A DNA stretch of 6,181 bases from Spirochaetaceae bacterium. Its GTDB lineage: Bacteria; Spirochaetota; Spirochaetia; Treponematales; Treponemataceae. The stretch spans positions 1-6,181 of the forward strand of contig JAGCMR010000277.1 of the NCBI GenBank assembly GCA_017646305.1, given 5' to 3'. Below are positions 1 through 4,837 of the stretch, piece after piece. Made by a program: the position numbers and the translations under genes. The notes below the pieces were generated by a model, which searched no databases, was not told the origin of the DNA, and was given only the letters and a program-made list of their open reading frames with translations. Positions within the stretch are counted from its first letter, which is position 1, and the number at the start of each line of letters is the position of its first letter.

Positions 1-718
1 AAGCTTGATTAATAATCTTTGGAATCAATTGGGAGTGCGAAATGCCATTCAAAGTATGGCTGTAAGTTTTTCCAACAATCTTATTACCTTTGCAAGAAAT
101 CTCACAGTGGTAAGCCTTTTTCTTATCTTTCTTTTGATGGAGATGGGCTTGTTCAAAGCAAAGGCCATTGCGGCCCTTGATGGTAAGTCCCCAGGACGGA
201 TTACCCTCATTATGCGGGATATTATTCAGCAGGTAACAAAATATATTTCTGTAAAGTTTTTTATCTCCCTTTTGACAGGAATCTTCGTATTTCTTGGTAC
301 CTGGGTGGTAAATCTGGACTTTCCTATCATCTGGGGATTTCTTGCCTTTGTACTGAATTTTATTCCAAACTTTGGTTCCATTATTTCAGGAATTTTAACT
401 ACATTCTTTGCCTTGGTTCAATTTTGGCCAAAACCAGGCCCTGTTATTTGGGTTGGCTTTGTAATGCTGGCAGTAAATATGATTCTTGGTAACTTTGTAG
501 AGCCAAAGGTTCAGGGGCGTAATCTGGGGCTTTCACCCTTTATCATCATCATATCTTTGTCGGTGTGGGGCTGGTTGTGGGGCTTTTTAGGTATGATTCT
601 CGCCGTTCCCATGATGGTAATTCTCAAAATCGTCTGCGAAAATATTAGCTTTTTGCAGCCTCTGTCTATTTTCATGGGGTCAAAGCCCCCTGTTGTTCTT
701 CCTAAGGAAACAGAATAA
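1..718 (+). CDS. AI-2E/PerM family transporter, 3' part (5' end outside window)
   Basis: Multi-pass inner-membrane protein of the AI-2E/PerM (UPF0118) family, whose members export small molecules or exchange ions; the substrate here cannot be told. The frame is open from base 2, and no ribosome binding site precedes the TTG at 5, so the gene almost certainly begins upstream. About 238 residues are present, against roughly 350 in the family. Hydrophobic segments are visible at about bases 100-170, 240-400, 400-480 and 530-640. The C-terminal half carries the family landmarks: LNFIPNFGSIISGI (about 350-395), then GNFVEPKVQGRNLGLSP (about 490-538), then a Gly/Trp-rich helix ending in GMILAVPMMVILK. 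The final residues are polar. A 3' hairpin and a terminator follow. Family assignment is firm; function is not. Confidence 0.9.
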   Translation, partial: SLINNLWNQLGVRNAIQSMAVSFSNNLITFARNLTVVSLFLIFLLMEMGLFKAKAIAALDGKSPGRITLIMRDIIQQVTKYISVKFFISLLTGIFVFLGTWVVNLDFPIIWGFLAFVLNFIPNFGSIISGILTTFFALVQFWPKPGPVIWVGFVMLAVNMILGNFVEPKVQGRNLGLSPFIIIISLSVWGWLWGFLGMILAVPMMVILKIVCENISFLQPLSIFMGSKPPVVLPKETE

Positions 719-740
719 TTTTATAAATTACAATTTAGAT

Positions 741-776
741 CTGAATAGTAGTCTTCTGTAGCAAGATGCTATTCAG
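741..776 (+). other. 3' UTR stem-loop behind the transporter gene
   Basis: CTGAATAG (741-748) is the exact reverse complement of CTATTCAG (769-776). Inside it, GTCTT (751-755) can pair with AAGAT (763-767) through one G-U pair, giving a long hairpin with a seven-base loop. It starts 22 bases after the transporter stop codon. There is no T-run behind it, so it is more likely an mRNA-end stabiliser or processing site than a terminator. Function is inferred. Confidence 0.4.
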
Positions 777-802
777 CTTAAAAATTAATCTTATTTAAAA
801 CG

Positions 803-854
803 AAAAAACCTGAGATAATCGCTCCTTTTAAGGATGATTTCCCAGGTTTTTTTT
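803..854. terminator. bidirectional rho-independent terminator
   Basis: AAAAAACCTG (803-812) pairs with CAGGTTTTTT (843-852). Inner pairing is AATC with GATT, and CCTT with AAGG near the tip. T-runs flank the stem in both reading directions: eight T on the plus strand, and six T then CG and more T on the minus strand. It lies between the convergent transporter and superoxide reductase genes and probably ends both transcripts. Confidence 0.75.
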
Positions 855-889
855 GCTTTTGGCCAACTAAATTAAGTGAGCCGCAGCTG

Positions 890-908
890 TAGCTTGAAAA
901 ACAAGCTA
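890..908 (-). other. small stem-loop next to the superoxide reductase stop codon
   Basis: TAGCTTG (890-896) and CAAGCTA (902-908) form a perfect 7-bp stem with an A5 loop (U5 in the minus-strand transcript). It sits directly after the stop codon of the superoxide reductase gene, ahead of the shared terminator. It could protect the mRNA 3' end or pause polymerase. No T-run follows, so it is not called a terminator. Confidence 0.35.
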
Positions 909-909
909 A

Positions 910-1287
910 TTAGAGGTCAACCTTCCACAATCCGTGGAGATTGCACATCTCGTATACAGCGATAGCCTTCTCGCCATCCTGCAACAAGAATGTAGCCTCA
1001 GGCTTTCCGTCGTGAGCCAAGGTGCGGCTCTGGATTCCCATGTTGGTCTCCAACAAGATGAAGCTGATGTGGTGCTCTTCTGTCTGAGGATGCTCTACGC
1101 TACCTACAACAACAGTTACCTTGTTTCCCTCTACCTTAGCTACAGGAATGTGCTTTTCCTTTGCAGCATCAGTTACACCAGCCTCAAGAGCCTTAACTCC
1201 CTCAGGTGCTCCAGGGAAATCTCCAGGCAGACGGAACAGAACTGCTTTGCAGTCACCACAAGAAAGGAACTTTGTATTCTCACACAT
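910..1287 (-). CDS. superoxide reductase (neelaredoxin/desulfoferrodoxin family, class III-like)
   Basis: Cytoplasmic non-haem iron enzyme that reduces superoxide to hydrogen peroxide without making oxygen; it suits an anaerobe or microaerophile. The ATG at 1287 is chosen because GGAGG lies nine bases upstream; the longer reading from 1329 adds an unlikely hydrophobic leader. The protein is 125 residues. Ligands of the catalytic Fe(His)4Cys centre are all visible: E44-K45-H46 (EKHIPV), H66 and H72 (GSVEHPQTEEHH), then C115 and H118 (YEMCNLHGLW). The N-terminal desulforedoxin-like region keeps C10-x2-C13, but the usual later Cys-Cys pair is absent (the stretch reads FPGAPEG), so a Cys4 iron site is unlikely. 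The segment DAAKEKHIPV and the C-terminus strongly recall the T. pallidum enzyme. The gene is monocistronic, with its own promoter and terminator. Family and enzyme role are very likely. Confidence 0.93.
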   Translation of the reverse strand: MCENTKFLSCGDCKAVLFRLPGDFPGAPEGVKALEAGVTDAAKEKHIPVAKVEGNKVTVVVGSVEHPQTEEHHISFILLETNMGIQSRTLAHDGKPEATFLLQDGEKAIAVYEMCNLHGLWKVDL

Positions 1288-1324
1288 AATAAAAAACCTC
1301 CATATAAAGATGTGATTAAGAAAA

Positions 1325-1340
1325 ATCAAATCATTTTGAT
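1325..1340. promoter_or_regulatory. palindrome at the superoxide reductase transcription start, candidate operator
   Basis: ATCAAATCATTTTGAT is an inverted repeat with 6-bp arms (ATCAAA / TTTGAT) and a four-base spacer. It begins at the predicted +1 position, about seven bases after the -10 box, and ends about 37 bases before the ATG. The position suits a repressor site. It does not match the usual Fur/PerR consensus. It could instead form a weak RNA hairpin. Confidence 0.35.
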
Positions 1341-1346
1341 ATACTT

Positions 1347-1375
1347 AATATAATAAATATATAAACAGAAATCAA
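1347..1375 (-). promoter_or_regulatory. sigma70-type promoter of the superoxide reductase gene
   Basis: On the minus strand TTGATT (1375-1370) is followed after exactly 17 bases by TATATT (1352-1347), within a very AT-rich stretch. Predicted transcription start is near 1340, leaving a leader of about 50 bases before the ATG at 1287. Confidence 0.6.
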
Positions 1376-1383
1376 GGAAAAAT

Positions 1384-1418
1384 TTAAAAAAATTTAGCTT
1401 TTGCTAACTTTTTTTTAC
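1384..1418. terminator. bidirectional terminator behind the minus-strand operon
   Basis: TTAGC (1394-1398) and GCTAA (1403-1407) form a short stem with a TTTT loop, flanked by A-rich and T-rich tracts that extend pairing past one mismatch. The minus-strand transcript that ends its coding at 1450 would run into this hairpin and then a U-rich stretch. The stem is short, so strength is uncertain. Confidence 0.5.
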
Positions 1419-1449
1419 TTTTTTAAAAATAAAATTATTACAAATAGTT

Positions 1450-2592
1450 TTATATATAGCGACTATTATTCAATGATTCAAAGAGGAATCGTTGGTCTTC
1501 TGTTTTAAGATTTTCCAGACGGCACAGGGCACAGGTTCTTCCATCTCCACTTTCAAAAATAGATGCTACAGAACAATCCACTGTGATGGAACGGCGTAGA
1601 GTTTTCAATGGAATTTGGAGCAGTAAAGAATACTGTACTTCTTGTTGTAGGGGAAATGGGCCACTCCAAGTGGCAAAAACAATCTCTGTGCTGCTAAGAT
1701 ATAAAAGCTCCAAAGGCTGCATTCTATCTAATAAGGCAGGAGGTGGTGTCTTTTCTTTTGATTCTGCAAGGTATCGGCATACTGGTAACAAGGGGAGGAC
1801 TTTTAACAGGTCCTCAGATGAGGTGGCCCCTTCCATGCAATATACTTGAGCTTGATTATCGTGAATCTTCTTTTCCTCTTCCATGTGTCCGCAGGCAAAG
1901 TAAAAACCACTTTTTAGCTTTGCAAGGTCATCCAGTAGCTCCAATTCTCCCACTACATCACGGGAGGTAATACAGCCGTCAAAGGGGAGTACCATGCCAG
2001 GCTGTACCCACCCTGCTGTTACAAACAAGGCCTTTCCTGTAGAAAGCATTTTTTCTCTAATTAAGGTTGGCACCTCTACAGGAACTGCACCACAAATTCC
2101 TTTTAAACGTCCAGATAGCTGGCTGTTAGGATGTTCTGGAAGATAACGCCAAACCCAAGGCATAAATAGTGGGTAGCCTTCTCTCAGGGAACAGATGAGC
2201 TGCTGACCACTAAAAGCTTCTCCCAAAAAAACATTGCAGGAAAAACCATTTCCTCCATTCTCTTCTGTATCTGCTATTCGAAGAATTTCCCTTGGAACCA
2301 CCAAGGCAATTGCACCAGACTTTGTACAAGAAACAAGGCTGGAAAAGGAAAGTCCTAATTTCTTAAAATAAAACCGTAAGTGTACCTGGGTTCCGATTAA
2401 ATCTTGAGGTAAGGCCATGGAATCAGTAAATAAAATAATTCCTTCTGGTAAAATTTTTACTCCTTTTTGGCCAGTGATGAAGGAAAAAATTCTATCAGTA
2501 CTATGATTGGGTATGAGGGAAAAAGGTACGTTACAATCGCATAAATAGGATACAACTAAGTCTCGTTCAATTCCTGACAAAACATCATTCAT
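1450..2592 (-). CDS. hypothetical protein, weak resemblance to PilZ/YcgR-like two-domain proteins
   Basis: A 380-residue protein with no signal peptide or membrane helix, probably cytoplasmic. I prefer the ATG at 2592 because GGAG lies nine bases upstream, inside the first codons of the alternative ATG at 2607. This gives an 8-base overlap (ATGAATGA) with the preceding lipoprotein gene and suggests translational coupling. The N-terminal part (VHLRFYFKKLGLSFSSLV, then ALVVPREILRI) looks like the beta-rich domain ahead of PilZ in YcgR-like proteins. The last ~90 residues (LQQEVQYSLLLQIPLKTL through CRLENLKTEDQRFLFESL) look like the second half of a PilZ barrel. The RxxxR and D/NxSxxG motifs that bind cyclic di-GMP are not visible, so binding is doubtful. 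The resemblance is by eye and weak; function is unknown. Confidence 0.7.
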   Translation of the reverse strand: MNDVLSGIERDLVVSYLCDCNVPFSLIPNHSTDRIFSFITGQKGVKILPEGIILFTDSMALPQDLIGTQVHLRFYFKKLGLSFSSLVSCTKSGAIALVVPREILRIADTEENGGNGFSCNVFLGEAFSGQQLICSLREGYPLFMPWVWRYLPEHPNSQLSGRLKGICGAVPVEVPTLIREKMLSTGKALFVTAGWVQPGMVLPFDGCITSRDVVGELELLDDLAKLKSGFYFACGHMEEEKKIHDNQAQVYCMEGATSSEDLLKVLPLLPVCRYLAESKEKTPPPALLDRMQPLELLYLSSTEIVFATWSGPFPLQQEVQYSLLLQIPLKTLRRSITVDCSVASIFESGDGRTCALCRLENLKTEDQRFLFESLNNSRYI

Positions 2593-3274
2593 AGACAAAA
2601 TCTCCATAACGTATCTGTTCTATCTTCCATTCATCTTCCTGCAGTTGAGCATACAAGAGGACAATCCAATTTCCTTGTGACGAAAGAAAAAATACTGGTA
2701 CTTCGTATTTTTCTCCAGTGATAAAAGGACTTCCAAGATAGAATTTACTGGCAACAGGATAGTTTTTTGTATCCTGCAAATAAATACTCAACATATATCG
2801 TCGTTCAGAAGAAATATGGGAAGCCAACTTTGTATATATCTCCTCAGAAATTTCTTTCTGAGAAACTTCTTCTTGGGAAGAATTACTAGCTTGGGATATA
2901 TTTAATAGTTCGGCACAAAAATCAGTAATCATAGATTTAAGAGAAGCAGGAATCGATGTAATTTTAATGCTTCCAAAGCCGTCAATGGTAGGATAAATAG
3001 CATTGGAATCTGTGATTTTAATAACAGACGCTGCAGCAAGGTTATTCAAGGATTTGCTGGAAAAAATTTTAGAATCGGAAGCCTCTCTTTGGGTAATTAA
3101 ATCTGCCTCCAATTCTTCTGTCCAAGAAATACTATCAAACCTATTTTGAAACTGCTTTCTTAGGGTATTCTCATAATCTAGCTGAATCCCCTGGGGATTT
3201 TGAGAATTTGAACAGGCAAAAATGAGAAAAATCGATGAAAATGTACTGGCAGTCTTTAAAATAGACTTTTTCAT
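2585..3274 (-). CDS. putative lipoprotein, function unknown
   Basis: A 229-residue protein with a lipoprotein signal: MKK, a hydrophobic stretch to residue 20, and lipobox I-F-A-C with C21 as the likely acylated cysteine. Phe before Ala is loose for E. coli but acceptable in spirochaetes. The mature part starts with a Ser/Asn/Gln linker and is mostly polar. A Ser/Glu-rich stretch (about residues 129-145) is followed by an apparent beta-rich C-terminus (EVPVFFLSSQGNWIVLLYAQLQ, then EWKIEQIRYGDFVYE) resembling small proteins that accumulate around a ligand pocket, but I recognise no family. It overlaps the next gene and probably shares an operon and pathway with it. No convincing Shine-Dalgarno precedes the ATG, and a TATAAT lies just seven bases upstream, so its mRNA may be nearly leaderless. 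Confidence 0.8.
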   Translation of the reverse strand: MKKSILKTASTFSSIFLIFACSNSQNPQGIQLDYENTLRKQFQNRFDSISWTEELEADLITQREASDSKIFSSKSLNNLAAASVIKITDSNAIYPTIDGFGSIKITSIPASLKSMITDFCAELLNISQASNSSQEEVSQKEISEEIYTKLASHISSERRYMLSIYLQDTKNYPVASKFYLGSPFITGEKYEVPVFFLSSQGNWIVLLYAQLQEDEWKIEQIRYGDFVYE

Positions 3275-3280
3275 TCTGCC

Positions 3281-3310
3281 ATTATACTATAATTAGATGA
3301 AAATGCACAA
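3281..3310 (-). promoter_or_regulatory. possible promoter of the lipoprotein operon, giving a leaderless mRNA
   Basis: TATAAT (3286-3281) is a perfect -10 box on the minus strand. TTGTGC (3310-3305) stands 18 bases upstream as a weak -35. Transcription would start at or within a base or two of the ATG at 3274. In the AT-rich context the match could be chance. Confidence 0.35.
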
Positions 3311-3315
3311 GAAAT

Positions 3316-3900
3316 TTATATTAGCTGATAAAATAATCCATGTTTAGTACAGTACCAAAGAAGCTTGCCATGACCAAACTGAGAGATGCGGGCTTGCATA
3401 TTCCATTCTGGGTACAACTTTTTTACCATGAGGGTGTCACCAGTGAGAAGGGCAACGAAGGAAATGTAATGTTCCTTTGTCATTTCATGGTTTGATGAAA
3501 CAAAAAAGTCATTTTCAATGGGCTCTATCTGTAATTTTTCTTCTGGACTGGCCTTTACCGCTTCCATTTCCTGTAGCTTTCGGCCACAGCAGGTAATTGA
3601 GGTGGTAACAGTTGATGTAACAAGGTTTCCACATTCAGGACAGACATAAAACACTATTTTTTTCATATTTCCTCCCAGAACCAAGCCTTGCTTTAATTCT
3701 CCTGCAAGAAGGCTTTCTGTATCCACGTGAAAGAGGGTAGCTAACCGAGAAATAAGGGAAAGATCTGGACAGCCCAGCCCTCGCTCCCATTTTGAAACAG
3801 CCTTGTCGCTTACCTCCAGTTGTTCCCCCAATTGTAATTGGGTCAACTTTTGTTCAAGGCGAAGTTGCCGAATCAAGTTACCCACCTTCTGGCAATCCAT
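3316..3900 (-). CDS. XRE-family regulator fused to a desulfoferrodoxin-like domain
   Basis: A 194-residue, probably cytoplasmic DNA-binding regulator. Residues about 6-65 are a Cro/CI helix-turn-helix (IRQLRLEQKLTQLQLGEQL, then VSDKAVSKWERG, then PDLSLISRLATLF). After a short linker (GGNMKK) residues 79-194 match the desulfoferrodoxin/superoxide reductase fold. They include C87-P-E-C90-G and C104-C105-G, the complete Cys4 metal site, then H138 and H144 (NHEMTKEHYISF), then C184 and H187 (YCTKHGLF). The first histidine of the catalytic centre is replaced: the KEKH position reads EEKL (L123). Catalysis is therefore unlikely, and a metal- or redox-sensing role is inferred. Similar fusions exist, from memory, in Clostridia. 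The start is supported by GGAGG six bases before the ATG. It may regulate the nearby superoxide reductase, itself or the adjacent operon; DNA target unknown. Confidence 0.88.
   Translation of the reverse strand: MDCQKVGNLIRQLRLEQKLTQLQLGEQLEVSDKAVSKWERGLGCPDLSLISRLATLFHVDTESLLAGELKQGLVLGGNMKKIVFYVCPECGNLVTSTVTTSITCCGRKLQEMEAVKASPEEKLQIEPIENDFFVSSNHEMTKEHYISFVALLTGDTLMVKKLYPEWNMQARISQFGHGKLLWYCTKHGLFYQLI
3664..3676 (-). promoter_or_regulatory. internal ribosome binding site and ATG at the domain junction of the regulator
   Basis: On the minus strand GGGAGG (3676-3671) is followed after AAAT by an in-frame ATG (3666-3664), Met79 of the regulator. This Shine-Dalgarno is as strong as the one before the full gene, though the spacing is short at four bases. 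A start here would make a 116-residue free desulfoferrodoxin-like domain without the DNA-binding part. The G-rich codons also encode the linker Leu-Gly-Gly-Asn, so the match may be incidental. Confidence 0.4.
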
Positions 3901-3918
3901 ACGTTACCTCCATGAATC

Positions 3919-3947
3919 AGTATAGCTTGATGGGCCCTATAATACAA
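3919..3947 (-). promoter_or_regulatory. possible promoter of the regulator gene
   Basis: TTGTAT (3947-3942) and TATACT (3924-3919) are separated by 17 bases on the minus strand. The start would fall near 3912, directly before the GGAGG at 3911-3907, giving a very short leader. TTGAT (3927-3931) and AATCAA (3946-3951) flank the spacer as inverted half-sites and could serve a repressor. A second candidate -10 (TATTAT, 3944-3939) has only a poor -35. Confidence 0.35.
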
Positions 3948-3989
3948 TCAACGCTCCGTAGAGTTAAATTGATGAAGTACCTTGCAAAC

Positions 3990-4023
3990 AAAAAAGCCGA
4001 AAACCACAGGGTTTTCGGCTTTT
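3990..4023 (-). terminator. rho-independent terminator of the tRNA-Arg gene
   Basis: GCCGAAAACC (3996-4005) and GGTTTTCGGC (4010-4019) form a perfect 10-bp stem with a four-base loop, extended by flanking A/T pairs. On the minus strand six T follow, then GTTTG. It begins six bases after the tRNA 3' end and separates the tRNA from the regulator gene. Confidence 0.88.
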
Positions 4024-4028
4024 ATATA

Positions 4029-4102
4029 CGGCCCATAGACGAATCGAACGTCCGACCTGCTGCTTAGGAGGCAGCCGCTCTATCCTACTGAGCTAATGGA
4101 CC
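4029..4102 (-). tRNA. tRNA-Arg (anticodon CCU)
   Basis: Read on the minus strand, 74 bases fold as a complete cloverleaf. The acceptor GGTCCAT pairs with ATGGGCC (one G-U pair). The D arm is GCTC/GAGC with a nine-base loop. The anticodon stem GCTGC/GCAGC encloses CTCCTAA, giving anticodon CCU, which reads AGG. The T arm is GGACG/CGTCT around TTCGATT. The discriminator base is G and the 3' CCA is not encoded. A strong terminator follows at once. No promoter is evident just upstream, where the hairpin repeat array ends one base from the tRNA 5' end, so the tRNA may be cut from a longer transcript. Confidence 0.95.
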
Positions 4103-4103
4103 A

Positions 4104-4276
4104 GTCGCTGGCCCTTGGCCAGCTTAAGCAGTTTTGCAGAGCAAAACTGCGGGGTTTCATTAAAGTCGCTGGCCTTTGGCCAGCTAAGCAGTTTTGCAGG
4201 CAAAACTGCGGGGTTTCATTAAGGTCGCTGGCCCTTGGCCAGCTTAAGCAGTTTTGCAGGGCAAAACTGCGGGGTT
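4104..4276. repeat. three tandem ~60 bp repeats, each with two perfect hairpins
   Basis: Copies begin at 4104, 4165 and 4224 (spacings 61 and 59); the third is cut short after GCGGGGTT. Each holds a GC-rich palindrome with arms GCTGGCC/GGCCAGC (7 bp, loop CTT or TTT) and then one with arms GCAGTTTTGC/GCAAAACTGC (10 bp, loop AGA, AG or AGG). A constant GGGGTTTCATTAA separates copies. All six hairpin stems are intact; differences are confined to loops, a one-base linker deletion in copy 2 and the copy ends. The array fills the gap between the membrane-protein stop codon and the tRNA. There are no unique spacers, so it is not a CRISPR. It could be an intergenic palindromic repeat family, an RNA-processing region or a transcription block. 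Confidence 0.9.
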
Positions 4277-4285
4277 CTTTTTTTT
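4248..4285 (+). terminator. terminator-like hairpin plus T-run in the last repeat copy
   Basis: The 10-bp hairpin of copy 3 (4248-4270) is followed on the plus strand by GGGGTTC and eight T (4278-4285). No plus-strand gene precedes it, so it may only block antisense transcription into the membrane-protein gene. The seven-base gap before the T-run weakens the call. Confidence 0.3.
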
Positions 4286-4297
4286 ATTGGGAGGGAA

Positions 4298-4756
4298 TTA
4301 GCCTCGTTTTACGATGAGGATACCACCAAGTACTAACAAGTGGGCTGAGAGAACCTTTAAGAAAGAAATAATTGAACCAAAACTGCTAAAGGCTCCTTTC
4401 AGCAAACCTCCATTTCCTAAAATATCAACTAAAATAATGACTGCAATCCAGACAATCATGATAATAATTAATACAATGTCAGCTAATTTTCCTACTCCCA
4501 TAAAGAAACGGAGAATCAAGAAAAGTCCAGCTAAAATCTCACATACACCAATGGCAATGATTACAATATTTGCTACATCACCCTTTAAGATACTATATAC
4601 TGCAGTTGCTACTTCATTTCCACCGAAGCCAGCTTGAATCCGTCCCAAGAAACCTGAGTCAAGCTGCAGGGTTAAAATACCACTGGCAATAAAAAAAAGA
4701 CCAAGGGCAATTTGAACTAGTACTACACCAAATCCAGTAGAGCTTTTAGTTGCCAT
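4298..4756 (-). CDS. small four-helix membrane protein, possibly DoxX-like
   Basis: A 152-residue integral membrane protein. Hydrophobic helices lie at about residues 10-30, 60-83, 88-112 and 127-148. GVCEILAGLFLILRFF in the second helix recalls the Glu-containing helix of DoxX/DoxD-like proteins, but the match is only suggestive and substrate or partner is unknown. A glycine-rich loop with charged residues (FLGRIQAGFGGNEV) joins helices 1 and 2. The ATG at 4756 is supported by AAGGAG five bases upstream. The gene has its own promoter in the 81-base gap and is followed by the hairpin repeat array and then the tRNA, with no clear minus-strand terminator, so read-through toward the tRNA is possible. 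Confidence 0.82.
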   Translation of the reverse strand: MATKSSTGFGVVLVQIALGLFFIASGILTLQLDSGFLGRIQAGFGGNEVATAVYSILKGDVANIVIIAIGVCEILAGLFLILRFFMGVGKLADIVLIIIMIVWIAVIILVDILGNGGLLKGAFSSFGSIISFLKVLSAHLLVLGGILIVKRG

Positions 4757-4802
4757 ACATACTCCTTTTTTTCAGTTTAAGCGTTGGCAAAAACTGATTT
4801 TG

Positions 4803-4816
4803 AATGATACATCATT
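4803..4816. promoter_or_regulatory. palindrome over the -10 box of the membrane-protein gene
   Basis: AATGATACATCATT has 6-bp inverted arms and a two-base centre. It covers the predicted -10 hexamer (ATGATA on the plus strand at 4804-4809), a typical repressor position. No known operator consensus is matched. Confidence 0.3.
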
Positions 4817-4832
4817 ATCGGTTCTTTTTCAA
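4804..4832 (-). promoter_or_regulatory. likely promoter of the membrane-protein gene
   Basis: On the minus strand TTGAAA (4832-4827) and TATCAT (4809-4804) are 17 bases apart. Start would be near 4797, giving a leader of about 40 bases before the ATG at 4756. The -35 lies only a few bases past the preceding stop codon. Confidence 0.5.
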
Positions 4833-4837
4833 CAAAC

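Noticed and set aside
1288..1329. Fourteen-residue N-terminal extension of the superoxide reductase from an upstream ATG
   Set aside because: It would contain the strong GGAGG site inside the coding region and add a hydrophobic leader not expected for this cytoplasmic enzyme. ATG at 1287 fits much better.
934..1353. Long plus-strand open frame opposite the superoxide reductase gene
   Set aside because: It is the antisense shadow of a clearly recognised enzyme and has no start signals or family resemblance.
3938..3943. Plus-strand TATAAT as a promoter toward the tRNA region
   Set aside because: No -35 box at suitable distance, no plus-strand gene downstream, and a strong terminator stands in the way.
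3990..4102. tRNA 3' end plus repeats as an attachment site of an integrated element
   Set aside because: No integrase, no second copy of the tRNA end in the window and no other mobile genes. The repeats lie on the 5' side of the tRNA, not the 3' side usually used for integration.
4104..4276. CRISPR array
   Set aside because: Units are tandem, with no unique spacers between them, and no cas genes are in the window. The palindromes and nearly constant linkers fit a palindromic intergenic repeat.
4096..4317. A plus-strand reading frame of 73 codons with an internally repeated protein sequence
   Set aside because: It runs through part of the tRNA and the palindromic repeats; the protein repeat is a by-product of the DNA repeat. 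There is no ribosome binding site or promoter.
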